NCBI GenBank assembly: GCA_035949375.1
Contig: DASZIG010000049.1
Coordinates: 124,001 to 188,000 of the forward strand
Length of the DNA stretch: 64,000 nt
Reading direction: 5' to 3'
From: Gp13-AA77 sp035949375
GTDB taxonomy: Bacteria; Acidobacteriota; Terriglobia; UBA7540
Shown one piece after another: positions 20,378 through 28,689 of the stretch (position 1 is the first letter of the stretch; the number at the start of each line of letters is the position of its first letter). Both the position numbers and the translations under genes were made by a program. The notes under the pieces were generated by a model that saw only the letters and a program-made list of their open reading frames with translations, did no database searches and was not told where the DNA came from.

Positions 20378-20412
20378 GGTCGGAGACGTGATCGCCGCCC
20401 ACGTCTCCGACC
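20378..20412 (+). terminator. Strong hairpin after the TolC-family gene
   Basis: A 13-bp perfect stem, GGTCGGAGACGTG / CACGTCTCCGACC, with a 9-nt loop starts 6 nt after the stop codon. No U-tract follows, so it may be a weak terminator, a processing or stability element, or an attenuator that lowers expression of the downstream ABC genes. Confidence 0.55.
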
Positions 20413-20624
20413 GTCCGGGCACGGCAAACAGGCGCCCGTCATCCTGGCGGTCTCTGATGTGCCGGCGGCGTGCGCGATGGGTGACGTGGCCCGTGCCAGC
20501 GCACCGCAAGTGAATCCCTCTTGCAATTTCCCACCTTTCCGTTCGTAGAATCCAACAAGAGCTAACCTTTGCACGCCCGGCATGACTGCGCGCCGGAGAC
20601 CCGAAGGCCGGAGGTTCAAGCAGC

Positions 20625-21557
20625 ATGAGCGCGAAGAACGGTTCTGCCATCGTCCAGGTCAGCGACCTTCGCAAGAACTACGATAAGGTTGAGGCCATCC
20701 GCGGCATCAGCTTCGAGATCCACAAGGGCGAGGTGTTCGGGCTGCTCGGGCCCAATGGCGCCGGCAAAACCAGCACCATCGAGATTCTCGAAGGCCTGCG
20801 CCAGCCCGACTCCGGCACGGTTCGCGTATGCGGCCTGGAACCGGCCCAGCAGAGCCGCGAGTTGAAGCAGAGAATCGGGGCCCAGCTTCAGAACACCGTT
20901 CTGCCCGATAAGATCAGGGTGGAAGAAGCCATCCGCCTCTTCGGCAGCTTCTACGCCGAAACCGTCCCCCCTGAAACGCTGCTGGCCCGGTTCGGGCTGA
21001 CGGAGAAGCGGCGCGCGTTCTACGAAACGCTCTCTGGCGGCCAGAAACAGCGGCTGGCGCTGGCCCTGGCGCTCGTTAACGGTCCGGAGCTCGTGTTACT
21101 CGATGAGCCGACGGCCGGGCTCGACGCCATGGTGCGGCGCGAAATCTACGCCCTCGTCGAGCAGTTGCGCGCCGAAGGCCGCACCGTGCTGCTCACCACG
21201 CATTACATCGAGGAGGCCGAGCGCCTCTGCGACCGCGTGGCCATCGTAGATCAGGGACGGCTGGTGGCACTCGGCACGCCCCGCGAGCTTGTCTCGCGCT
21301 CCGGCGAGGGCGCGCGCATCGAAGTCCGCCTGGAGAAGGCGATATCGCGCGAACGCCTGCGCGAGCTTGATGCCGTGCTTGACTGCGCCGAACGTGACGG
21401 AGCCTACATCCTCCGGGTTGGGCCCGTGGCCAGGGCCGTGGTTGCCCTCGTGCGCTTGCTCGAGGCGGAGGGTAATACGCTCGTGGACTTGCACATCACC
21501 CAGCCCTCGCTCGAGGACGTGTTTGTGGAGATGACGGGACGAAGGATAGAGGATTGA
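20625..21557 (+). CDS. ABC transporter ATP-binding protein (ABC-2 exporter type)
   Basis: 310 aa. All nucleotide-binding elements are present: Walker A GPNGAGKTS (residues 42-50), Q-loop near 87-90, signature LSGGQKQRLALALAL (136-150), Walker B ELVLLDEPTAGLD (155-167) and H-loop TTHYIEEAE. The C-terminal 80 residues are the small extension typical of CcmA/DrrA-like exporters (LEDVFVEMTGRRIED ending). It powers the permease encoded 97 bp downstream. The ATG lies in a GC-rich leader (AGGTTCAAGCAGC) with a weak Shine-Dalgarno. Confidence 0.93.
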   Translation: MSAKNGSAIVQVSDLRKNYDKVEAIRGISFEIHKGEVFGLLGPNGAGKTSTIEILEGLRQPDSGTVRVCGLEPAQQSRELKQRIGAQLQNTVLPDKIRVEEAIRLFGSFYAETVPPETLLARFGLTEKRRAFYETLSGGQKQRLALALALVNGPELVLLDEPTAGLDAMVRREIYALVEQLRAEGRTVLLTTHYIEEAERLCDRVAIVDQGRLVALGTPRELVSRSGEGARIEVRLEKAISRERLRELDAVLDCAERDGAYILRVGPVARAVVALVRLLEAEGNTLVDLHITQPSLEDVFVEMTGRRIED

Positions 21558-21654
21558 CGGGCCGTGAGTTCCAGCAGGCATCGTCTACCGTTCTTGAGGA
21601 AGTGAACGAACGGAGACGGATGGAAGCCGACGGGACGGATTTTGGGAGGTAGCG

Positions 21655-24303
21655 ATGGCGGCGATCCGAATTGCGCTGTTGAACATTCGGCTGGCGATGC
21701 GAACCAAGGTGGCGCTCTTCTTCACCTTCATTTTTCCGCTCATCTTTCTGTTCGCGTATGGGGCGATCTTCGCACGCGGCAATCCCGCGGGCATGGCCTT
21801 CCTGTTCGGACCGGTCGTCGTACTCCAGGTGATTGGCAGCAGTCTGTGGGGTCTTGGGATGCGATCCGTGGCGGAGCGCGAGCGCGGCAGCCTGCGCCGC
21901 TATCGGCTGGCGCCGATCGGTGCCGGAGTCATGGTGCTGAGCAGTGCGCTCGCCAGCTACTTGCTGTTGATTCCAACGGTGGCAGTGATGCTGTTTTGCG
22001 CGCGGGTGTTTTTCCACATGCCGATGACCATTAGCGTTCTCGACCTGTGGATACTGGTCACCGCCGGAAGCTTCGCGTTTGCGGGCTTCGGGCTCACCAT
22101 CGGCAGCGTGGCCAACACCATGCAGGAAGCTCAGGTCTACAACAACATCGCCTTCTTTCCGTTGCTCTTTCTCTCCGGCGCCACCATTCCTTTGGGAGCG
22201 TTGCCGCACTGGTTGCAGGCAGTGGCTGCTTTCCTGCCGGCCACTTACCTGGTGGGCGCATTCCAGGGGGTCATGTCTCAGTCTGAGCCGCTCCTCCAGC
22301 ACTCAGTCGAACTGGGGGTCCTGGTCGTCTCCGGTATTCTTGGTCTCATGTTTGCCTGGAAGCTCTTTCGTTGGGAAAAGGACGAAAAGATCCCGAGATC
22401 GGGCAAGCTTTGGGCGCTCACTTTCCTCGCCCCCTTTCTGGCTATGGGCGCCTGGATGAACGCGAACGGCGCCGCCATGGCGGGCTGGTCGCGGACGCTC
22501 AACAGCCTCGACAATTCCGATCAGTCACGGAGCGCCGGTCCCGCGGTGACGACAACGGGCAATGGGACATTTGCCTTTGAGCACGCGCGTGTGTTTGACG
22601 GCGTAAGCGTCACCCCGGATGAAACCGTGGTCGTGGAGGACGGCAAGATCGCGGCCGTGGGCGCCGCCATCGAGCCTCCGTCGGGAGCCCAGGTGATTGA
22701 CGGCAGTGGCGACACCCTGCTGCCCGGCCTCATCGACGCGCACGTTCACGTCATGGCGCGCGACGCACTCAGACAGTCTCTCGTTTTCGGCGTCACGACG
22801 GACCTTGACATGTTCATGGACTGGCACCTCGCGCAGCAGATCCGGAAGGAGCAGTCCGGCGGCCAGGGCCTCGATCTCGCGGACTTGCGCTCGGCCGGGA
22901 CGCTCGTCACCGCGCCCGGGGGACACGGCACCGAGTACGGCATGCCGATTCCCACTCTCAGTTCGCCGGCCGATGCGCAGGCCTTTGTAGACGCCCGCAT
23001 CGCCGAAGGGTCCGATTACATCAAGATCATCGACGACGATGGCAGCGCCTACGGAATCCATTTCCCTACGCTGAGCACGGCGGCCATCGCGGCGGTAGTC
23101 GAGGCGGCGCACAAGGGCGGCAAAATGGCGGTGGCGCATATCGGATCGTATCAGGGGGCCAAGGACGTCCTCAATGCAGGTGTGGACGGCCTGATGCACC
23201 TGTTCATCGACCGCGCGCCTGACCCCGATTTCGGCCGGTTTGTCGCCGCCCACCACGCCTTCGTGGTTCCCACGCTCAGCGTGCTTCAGGGCATCTGCGG
23301 GACGCCGAGCGGGGAATCGCTGATCACGGACCCCGACCTCGGACCCTACCTGCCCGAATCGGTCGACGGCAACCTCCGGCAGAGTTTTCCCCAGCATCCG
23401 AGCGAGCACTGCGATTACGCCGCCGCCGAAACCAGCATTCATCTGCTGCAGGCCGCGGACGTGCCGATCCTCGCCGGCACCGATGCGCCGAATCCCGGCA
23501 CAACCTACGGAGCCAGCCTGCACGGCGAGCTTGAATTGCTGGTCCAGGCCGGCCTCACCCCGCAGGCCGCGCTGGTGGCCGCGACATCGGCGCCGGCCCA
23601 CGCCTTCCATCTCGATGACCGGGGACGCATCGCGCCCGGTTTGCGCGCCGATCTGGTGCTGGTGAAGGGCGACCCCACCACGGACATCAAGACCACGCGA
23701 AAAATTGTGGCCGTGTGGAAACTGGGCGTGGAGGCTGATCGCGACGCCTGGCACGCAAAGCTTCAGACGGCAAACAAGAGCACGGCCGCGGCGCCGGCGG
23801 GCTCAGAGTCGGGGCTCGTGAGCGACTTTGACGAAGGCGCCCCGTCGGCGAAGTTCGGCTCCGGCTGGGTGAAGTCCACCGATTCGATGATGGGCGGCAA
23901 ATCGGTGGTCGACTTCAAGATGGCGGAAGGCGGCGCCGAGAACAGCAAAGGCTCGCTCCAGATTGACGGCGACGTTCTTCCCGGTTACGCCTATCCATGG
24001 GCCGGCGCCATGTTCATGCCGGGCGCACAGCCGTTTGCGCCCGCCAATCTTTCCTCAAAGAAAACCATCAGCTTCTGGGCCAAAGGCGACGGAAAGACGT
24101 ATCGCGTCATGCTCTTCGCCGCCAGCAGCGGACCGATTCCCGCCTGGCAGACCTTCACGGCGGGATCGGAGTGGAAGCACTATAGCTTTCCGCTCGCTTC
24201 TTTTCAGGGGATGAACGGGCACGACCTCGAAGGCGTGCTTTTCTGCGGCGGTCCCGAGCCGGGCAAGTTCGCCCTGCAAATTGACGACGTGCGTTTTGAT
24301 TGA
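21655..24303 (+). CDS. ABC-2 permease / amidohydrolase / CIA30-domain fusion protein
   Basis: 882 aa in one uninterrupted frame, starting at an ATG with GGGAGG about 6 nt upstream. Residues 1-245 form an ABC-2 type permease: six helices, with the EREVGS-like SVAERERGSLRRYRLAP loop at 71-87 and LFLSGATIPLGALP near 171-184. Residues 250-270 form a seventh hydrophobic helix (KLWALTFLAPFLAMGAW). Residues about 305-700 are a metal-dependent amidohydrolase of the imidazolonepropionase-like type. Its putative ligands are H363 and H365 (LIDAHVHV), K457 (DYIKII), H495, H515 and D610 (LAGTDAP). Residues about 720-882 resemble the CIA30/NDUFAF1 beta-sandwich (DFDEG, then STDSMMGGKS, then FWAKGDGKTYRVML). 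The seventh helix would put both extra domains in the periplasm. Amidohydrolase-CIA30 fusions are plausible from family knowledge; adding a permease is unusual. The substrate is unknown. Confidence 0.85.
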   Translation: MAAIRIALLNIRLAMRTKVALFFTFIFPLIFLFAYGAIFARGNPAGMAFLFGPVVVLQVIGSSLWGLGMRSVAERERGSLRRYRLAPIGAGVMVLSSALASYLLLIPTVAVMLFCARVFFHMPMTISVLDLWILVTAGSFAFAGFGLTIGSVANTMQEAQVYNNIAFFPLLFLSGATIPLGALPHWLQAVAAFLPATYLVGAFQGVMSQSEPLLQHSVELGVLVVSGILGLMFAWKLFRWEKDEKIPRSGKLWALTFLAPFLAMGAWMNANGAAMAGWSRTLNSLDNSDQSRSAGPAVTTTGNGTFAFEHARVFDGVSVTPDETVVVEDGKIAAVGAAIEPPSGAQVIDGSGDTLLPGLIDAHVHVMARDALRQSLVFGVTTDLDMFMDWHLAQQIRKEQSGGQGLDLADLRSAGTLVTAPGGHGTEYGMPIPTLSSPADAQAFVDARIAEGSDYIKIIDDDGSAYGIHFPTLSTAAIAAVVEAAHKGGKMAVAHIGSYQGAKDVLNAGVDGLMHLFIDRAPDPDFGRFVAAHHAFVVPTLSVLQGICGTPSGESLITDPDLGPYLPESVDGNLRQSFPQHPSEHCDYAAAETSIHLLQAADVPILAGTDAPNPGTTYGASLHGELELLVQAGLTPQAALVAATSAPAHAFHLDDRGRIAPGLRADLVLVKGDPTTDIKTTRKIVAVWKLGVEADRDAWHAKLQTANKSTAAAPAGSESGLVSDFDEGAPSAKFGSGWVKSTDSMMGGKSVVDFKMAEGGAENSKGSLQIDGDVLPGYAYPWAGAMFMPGAQPFAPANLSSKKTISFWAKGDGKTYRVMLFAASSGPIPAWQTFTAGSEWKHYSFPLASFQGMNGHDLEGVLFCGGPEPGKFALQIDDVRFD

Positions 24304-24519
24304 TGGAAGAGCCGCCGGAGCCGATGCAGAAAAATCAAAGCGCCGCACCCGGGTTTCGGATCGTCAGGCTCGGACCAGCGTTAGGGGGCGCCACCCTTGT
24401 TATCGCCGGCCAGTCAGAAGCCCCTGTAGCCGACCCTCACGGAAGCGGCCCGCGTTTTGTGCGGCGGTCGGCGATTTCAGCGTCTGACCCCGCCTCTCAT
24501 CGTCACGACGCCGACTCGA
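24304..24519. other. Short convergent intergenic region
   Basis: 216 bp between the converging fusion gene and acs. It is GC-rich with no recognisable gene and no clear intrinsic terminator. Confidence 0.4.
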
Positions 24520-26487
24520 TTACTCCTTACTCTCGTACTGCTGCCTGAGGCTCGCCACCACCGCCGGATCGGCAAGCGTGGTGGTGTCGCCGAGCACGCG
24601 GCCTTCGGCAATGTCGCGCAACAGGCGCCGCATGATTTTCGCGCTTCGCGTCTTGGGCAACTCGGCGCTGAAGAAGATGTCTTCAGGCCGCGCCAGCGCT
24701 CCGATCTTGTGCGCAACGTGCTGCTTCAACTCCTCTTTCAGTTGATCGCTCACCGGCGTTCCCTCTTTTAAGGTCACAAAGGCGCTGATCGCCTGCCCCT
24801 TCACTTCGTGGGATTTGCCGATGACTGCCGCTTCGGCCACCGAGGGATGATCGACCAGCGCGCTCTCAACTTCATACGTCGAGATGCGATGACCCGAAAC
24901 GTTCATCACGTCATCCACCCGGCCCAGCAGCCAGAAATAACCGTCCTCATCCGTCTTGGCGCCGTCACCCGCGAAGTATCTTCCCGGATAGCGCGACCAG
25001 TACTGCCGCACGTAGCGCTCGGGATCACCGTAGATGGTGCGGAACATCGCGGGCCAGGGCTTGTTCAACACCAGATAGCCGCCCGCGCCGGGGCCCACGC
25101 GCTCGCCCTTCTCATCCACTACCTCGGCGTCAATGCCAGGGAAAGGCCGCGTGGCGGAGCCGGGTTTGGTGGCCGTGAGACCCGGCAGCGGCGTGATCAT
25201 GCACATTCCGGTCTCGGTCTGCCACCAGGTGTCAACAATGGGGCAGCGCTCGCGGCCGATGTTCTGGTGATACCAGATCCAGGCCTCGGGATTGATCGGC
25301 TCACCCACCGTGCCGAGCAGCCGCAGCGCCGCGAGGTCATACTTCGCGGGCCATTCCGTGCCCCAACGCATAAAGGTGCGGATGGCCGTAGGCGCGGTGT
25401 AGAGGATATTGACGCCATACTTCTGCGCGATCTGCCAGAAACGGCCGCGATCCGGGTAATCGGGCGAACCCTCGTACATGAGGCTGGTGGTGCCGTTCGC
25501 GAGCGGGCCATAGACGATGTACGAATGGCCCGTCACCCAGCCGATGTCGGCCGTACACCAATAGACGTCGTTCTCTTTCACGTCGAAGATGTAACGGTGC
25601 GTCGCCGCCGTGCCCACAAGGTATCCACCCGTGGTGTGCACGATCCCTTTGGGTTTGCCCGTGGTGCCGCTCGTGTAGAGCAGGTAGAGGATGTCCTCCG
25701 CATCCATCGGCTCGGCTGCGCACTTGCCAGAGGCATGCTCGACCAGGTCGTGCCACCACAGGTCGCGTCCCTCGTGCATGGCGGCTTCCGCTCTTTCGCC
25801 CACGCGGTGCACCACCACAACTTTCTCGATCGAAGTGCCGCCGTGCAACGCCTCATCCACGTTGTGCTTGAGGTGGACCACGTGACCGCGCCGCCACGCC
25901 CCGTCGCAGGTAACCAGCACCTTGGCCTGAGCGTCCGCGATGCGCTCCCGCAACGACTCCGCCGAGAATCCGCCGAACACCACGCTGTGCGGTGCGCCGA
26001 TTTTGGCGCAAGCGAGCAGGGCGATCGGCAGCTCCGGCACCATGCCCATGTAAATCGCCACCCGGTCGCCTTTACGCACCCCGAGCGACTTCAGAGCGTT
26101 GGCAAATCGGTTGACCTCGCGCTCGAGCATGCCGAACGTCAACACGCGCGAATCGCCGGGTTCGCCTTCCCATATGATGGCGGCCTTGTTGCGGCGCTCC
26201 GAGGCTGCATGACGGTCCACGCAATTGTAGGTGACGTTAAGCTGACCGCCCACAAACCACTTCGCCCAGGGAACATTCCATTCGAGCACCTTGTCCCAAG
26301 GCTTAAACCAGTCGAGGCGTTGCGCTTCTTCGGCCCAAAAGCTCTCGAGATCAGCGGCGGCGCGCTCGTAAATCGCGGGGTCGGCCGCGTTCGCCTGCTT
26401 GCGAAATTCCTCCGTAGGCACGAACGTACGCCGCTCGTCGAGCAGTGCGTCAAGCCGCTGATGCCCGGTTGCAACCGCGTCCGCCAT
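24520..26487 (-). CDS. acs: Acetyl-CoA synthetase (AMP-forming)
   Basis: 655 aa, full length. Activates acetate with ATP and CoA to acetyl-CoA through acetyl-AMP. Visible motifs are YTSGTTGKPKGIVHTTGGYL (the A3 phosphate loop), the TWWQTETGM region, and YFAGDGAKTDEDGYFWLLGR with the hinge Asp and the VDDVMNVSGHRIS segment. The catalytic Lys is K617 in LPKTRSAKIMRR. The residue before that Lys is Ala where most Acs proteins have Gly. The start has GGGAGGT 5 nt upstream. It lies 226 bp downstream of glcF on the same strand, possibly a separate transcript. Confidence 0.97.
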   Translation of the reverse strand: MADAVATGHQRLDALLDERRTFVPTEEFRKQANAADPAIYERAAADLESFWAEEAQRLDWFKPWDKVLEWNVPWAKWFVGGQLNVTYNCVDRHAASERRNKAAIIWEGEPGDSRVLTFGMLEREVNRFANALKSLGVRKGDRVAIYMGMVPELPIALLACAKIGAPHSVVFGGFSAESLRERIADAQAKVLVTCDGAWRRGHVVHLKHNVDEALHGGTSIEKVVVVHRVGERAEAAMHEGRDLWWHDLVEHASGKCAAEPMDAEDILYLLYTSGTTGKPKGIVHTTGGYLVGTAATHRYIFDVKENDVYWCTADIGWVTGHSYIVYGPLANGTTSLMYEGSPDYPDRGRFWQIAQKYGVNILYTAPTAIRTFMRWGTEWPAKYDLAALRLLGTVGEPINPEAWIWYHQNIGRERCPIVDTWWQTETGMCMITPLPGLTATKPGSATRPFPGIDAEVVDEKGERVGPGAGGYLVLNKPWPAMFRTIYGDPERYVRQYWSRYPGRYFAGDGAKTDEDGYFWLLGRVDDVMNVSGHRISTYEVESALVDHPSVAEAAVIGKSHEVKGQAISAFVTLKEGTPVSDQLKEELKQHVAHKIGALARPEDIFFSAELPKTRSAKIMRRLLRDIAEGRVLGDTTTLADPAVVASLRQQYESKE

Positions 26488-26713
26488 CGAGACCTCCCAA
26501 TTCGTGGTGCACTACCGGCAACCTACCACTTCACCAATCTACGCTCAAACTCCATGACGCAGACCGCCTTTCGCCTCTTCAGCTCGTGTTGGCCCGTCTC
26601 TCACGAACCCCCGAAGCGCTCTTGCTGATTCTAAAGGACATAGTGGGTTCGTTCCTCGTTTTAGGCCCTTTTTTTCGCGGGCGAACGGCCAAGGCAAGCC
26701 CTGGCCCTACGTG

Positions 26714-28048
26714 TCAAGCGCCTGGCCTTTCATACGCGTCATCGAGAAACTCCACCACGTGCATGACGCGCCGTTTCCGGCCGCCCTCTCCCGAGCCCGC
26801 GACTCCAGCGCGCAGTTGCAGCAGGCATCCCGGGTTGGCCGTCAGAATCGTGGTTGCTCCTGTCTCGTTGATTCGCTGCATCTTACTCGCGAGCAGCCGC
26901 TCCGCCATCTCATTCTGCGTCACATTATAGATGCCGGCGCTGCCGCAGCAAACCTCGGTCTCCTTCAATTCTACAAACTCCACCCCCGGCACCGCCGCGA
27001 TCAGCTTGCGGGGCGCGGAGCGAATGCGCTGGGCGTGCAGCAGATGGCACGGGTCCTGATAGGTGACGCGCTCGCGGCCCGCCTGGGTGTCGCGCCGGAA
27101 GTCGCGGTTGAGGTCGATGCGCGCGAGGAACTCGGTTGCATCCTCCATGCGGGCGGCGAAGCGGCGCGCGGGCTCCAGCATCTCCGGCTCCTCTTCCTCA
27201 AAGAGCTGCCCATATTCCTTCAGCACGGAGCCGCAACCCGCCGCATTGGTGATCACCGCGTCAAAGCCGTTTGAGAACGCCTCGATGTTGGCGCGCGCGA
27301 GCTTCCGGGCTACGTCGCGCATTCCGGCGTGCACCTGCAGAGCGCCGCAGCAGCCCTGCGTCTTGGGAATCACGACCTCGCAGCCGTTCCGAGCCAGCAC
27401 GCGCACGGTGGCGTCGTTCAGGCGCGCAAAGGCGAGATTCGCTATGCAGCCCGCGAAAAACGCCACGCGGTATCGGCGCTCGCCAAGGGCTGGAACGACG
27501 GTCCCCAGCCGCTCGAAGAAGAAGGGACCCTCCATTCGTGGCGCGAGACGCGAGACGTTGCGGAACCGTCTGGGCATCAGCCCGAGGGCGCGCTGCGAAA
27601 GCGATTCGAGCCCTGAACGCTGAAAAAAGCGCAACAGCCTGCCCGCGAACTCCAGACGCCGGCGGTAAGGCAAAACCTCGCCCAGAAACATCTCGCGCAG
27701 CCAATGCTCGACCGGAGGACGGCTGTACCAGCGCTCGATCTGGCCGCGCGCCGCCTCGATCAGCCGTCCGTATTCCACGCCGGACGGGCAGGCGGTCTCG
27801 CAGGCGCGGCAATCGAGACATAGATCGAGGTGATGCACCACGCCCGCATCGAGCGCCTGACGTCCCTCGGCGACTTGAATGATCTGGTAGATGCGCCCGC
27901 GCGGCGAGTCCATCTCCTGCCCGAGCTCGCGATAGGTGGGGCACGCGTTCAGGCACAATCCGCAGTGAATGCACTTCGAGTAGTAGTCCCAGCGCGGGGC
28001 CTCGCCGGGACCGAAGTTGGAGGTTGGGTGACCGAGTGATCGGGACAT
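26714..28048 (-). CDS. glcF: Glycolate oxidase iron-sulfur subunit GlcF
   Basis: 444 aa. Carries electrons from GlcDE to the membrane quinone pool. Two [4Fe-4S] ferredoxin motifs lie near the N-terminus: CIHCGLCLNACPTYRELG and CLDCRACETACPSGVEYG. Two CCG-domain motifs follow: GCCGALQVHAGM and VCCGSAGIYNV. That is the GlcF/LutA-type architecture. It is on the same strand as glcE and glcD, but separated from glcE by a hicBA relic (640 bp). The start codon sits between two copies of GAGTGATCGGG (28034-28044 and 28050-28060), so its leader contains an interspersed repeat. LutA-like lactate utilisation is the alternative, but the partner genes favour glycolate. Confidence 0.92.
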   Translation of the reverse strand: MSRSLGHPTSNFGPGEAPRWDYYSKCIHCGLCLNACPTYRELGQEMDSPRGRIYQIIQVAEGRQALDAGVVHHLDLCLDCRACETACPSGVEYGRLIEAARGQIERWYSRPPVEHWLREMFLGEVLPYRRRLEFAGRLLRFFQRSGLESLSQRALGLMPRRFRNVSRLAPRMEGPFFFERLGTVVPALGERRYRVAFFAGCIANLAFARLNDATVRVLARNGCEVVIPKTQGCCGALQVHAGMRDVARKLARANIEAFSNGFDAVITNAAGCGSVLKEYGQLFEEEEPEMLEPARRFAARMEDATEFLARIDLNRDFRRDTQAGRERVTYQDPCHLLHAQRIRSAPRKLIAAVPGVEFVELKETEVCCGSAGIYNVTQNEMAERLLASKMQRINETGATTILTANPGCLLQLRAGVAGSGEGGRKRRVMHVVEFLDDAYERPGA

Positions 28049-28060
28049 AGAGTGATCGGG
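28034..28060. repeat. Direct repeat GAGTGATCGGG around the glcF start
   Basis: Two copies of an 11-bp word flank the glcF start codon (28046-28048), followed by further degenerate GCGACTGAGCGATTGAG. This is the same style of short decayed tandem repeat seen at 28888-28920, 34907-35020 and 36195-36243. Confidence 0.5.
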
Positions 28061-28107
28061 CGACTGAGCGATTGAGTATCGTCTCGCTGCGCCTCGCCAA
28101 ACCCCCG

Positions 28108-28328
28108 TTACAGCAGCGCCAAGAACTCATCGACCGTCAGGCCGGAAGCGCGGATTAGGGCGCGGAGCGTTCCAACTGACAGCTCGCGGTGCTGTGGAAC
28201 GGAGAGGTCACGCGCACGCCTGGCTTGACCAATACCAAGTGACTTCCCACCTGTCCTATGCGTGTCCAGCCGGCCTTTTCAAAGGCCTTCGCGGCTTCGG
28301 CGCCCGAAATGTTTGCGAGCCTTGCCAT
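28108..28328 (-). pseudogene. hicA toxin with a frameshift
   Basis: The frame from ATG 28328 gives a HicA N-terminus: MARLANISGAEAAKAFEKAG, then WTRIGQVGSHLVLVKPGVRV. This contains the family's conserved GSH with its catalytic His. The matching C-terminus (LSVPQHRELSVGTLRALIR, then ASGLTVDEFLALL, stop TAA) is one frame away, so one base is missing near 28205. With one base restored the protein would be 73 aa, normal for HicA. It starts 5 nt after the hicB stop. Known role: mRNA-cleaving toxin. It is inferred to be inactivated, unless the gap is a sequencing error. Confidence 0.75.
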
Positions 28329-28333
28329 CTCGG

Positions 28334-28549
28334 TTAGACCGCAACCACAATGGGCTGCACTCTCTCATCTTCGTCGAGTCCCGCTACGGCCTTTTGGTCC
28401 TCAGCCCAAAGCCAAGCCGTGATTGCCTCTTTGATATTCTCGAGCGGCTCTTTTTCGTCCTTGCCTTGCGAGACGCAGCCCGGTAAAGCCGGGCACTGCG
28501 CAACGATCCAGCGGTCTTCTGCCTCTTCCAGCGTGACGTGAAAGATCAT
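28334..28549 (-). CDS. HicB-like antitoxin
   Basis: 71 aa. The ATG at 28549 gives the normal start of the HicB/UPF0150 fold (MIFHVTLEEAEDRWIVAQCP); in-frame codons upstream do not extend the family. The ALPGCVSQGKDEKEPLENIK segment is the family signature, with the PGC-SQG and EAxxNIKEAI pattern. It ends with DERVQPIVVAV and has no C-terminal DNA-binding domain, so it is a short HicB. It lies 5 nt upstream of the frameshifted hicA and inside the glcE-glcF interval. An inverted repeat at 28576-28599 just upstream may be its operator. Confidence 0.78.
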   Translation of the reverse strand: MIFHVTLEEAEDRWIVAQCPALPGCVSQGKDEKEPLENIKEAITAWLWAEDQKAVAGLDEDERVQPIVVAV

Positions 28550-28575
28550 GACCCGTCTCCCTTCTGCCCAAACGG

Positions 28576-28599
28576 CCGTCTGCATCGAGCTTCAGACGG
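28576..28599. promoter_or_regulatory. Inverted repeat upstream of hicB, possible operator
   Basis: CCGTCTG, ten bases, CAGACGG. It lies 27 nt before the hicB start, a normal place for an autoregulatory TA operator. It also overlaps a possible relic reading MEEFRLKLDADGRL on the minus strand (start near 28610), so the symmetry may be accidental. Confidence 0.3.
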
Positions 28600-28689
28600 A
28601 ACTCCTCCATCGAGTAACCTTTCGAGGATCCAGAGTGCCAGCAGGGCCGAATCGGTTGGCTGTCGTCTGCTTGGCTTCATTCGCCTGCC

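Noticed and set aside
24808..26628. A 606-codon plus-strand frame antisense to acs
   Set aside because: No recognisable domain, His/Arg-rich composition; acs on the other strand is certain.
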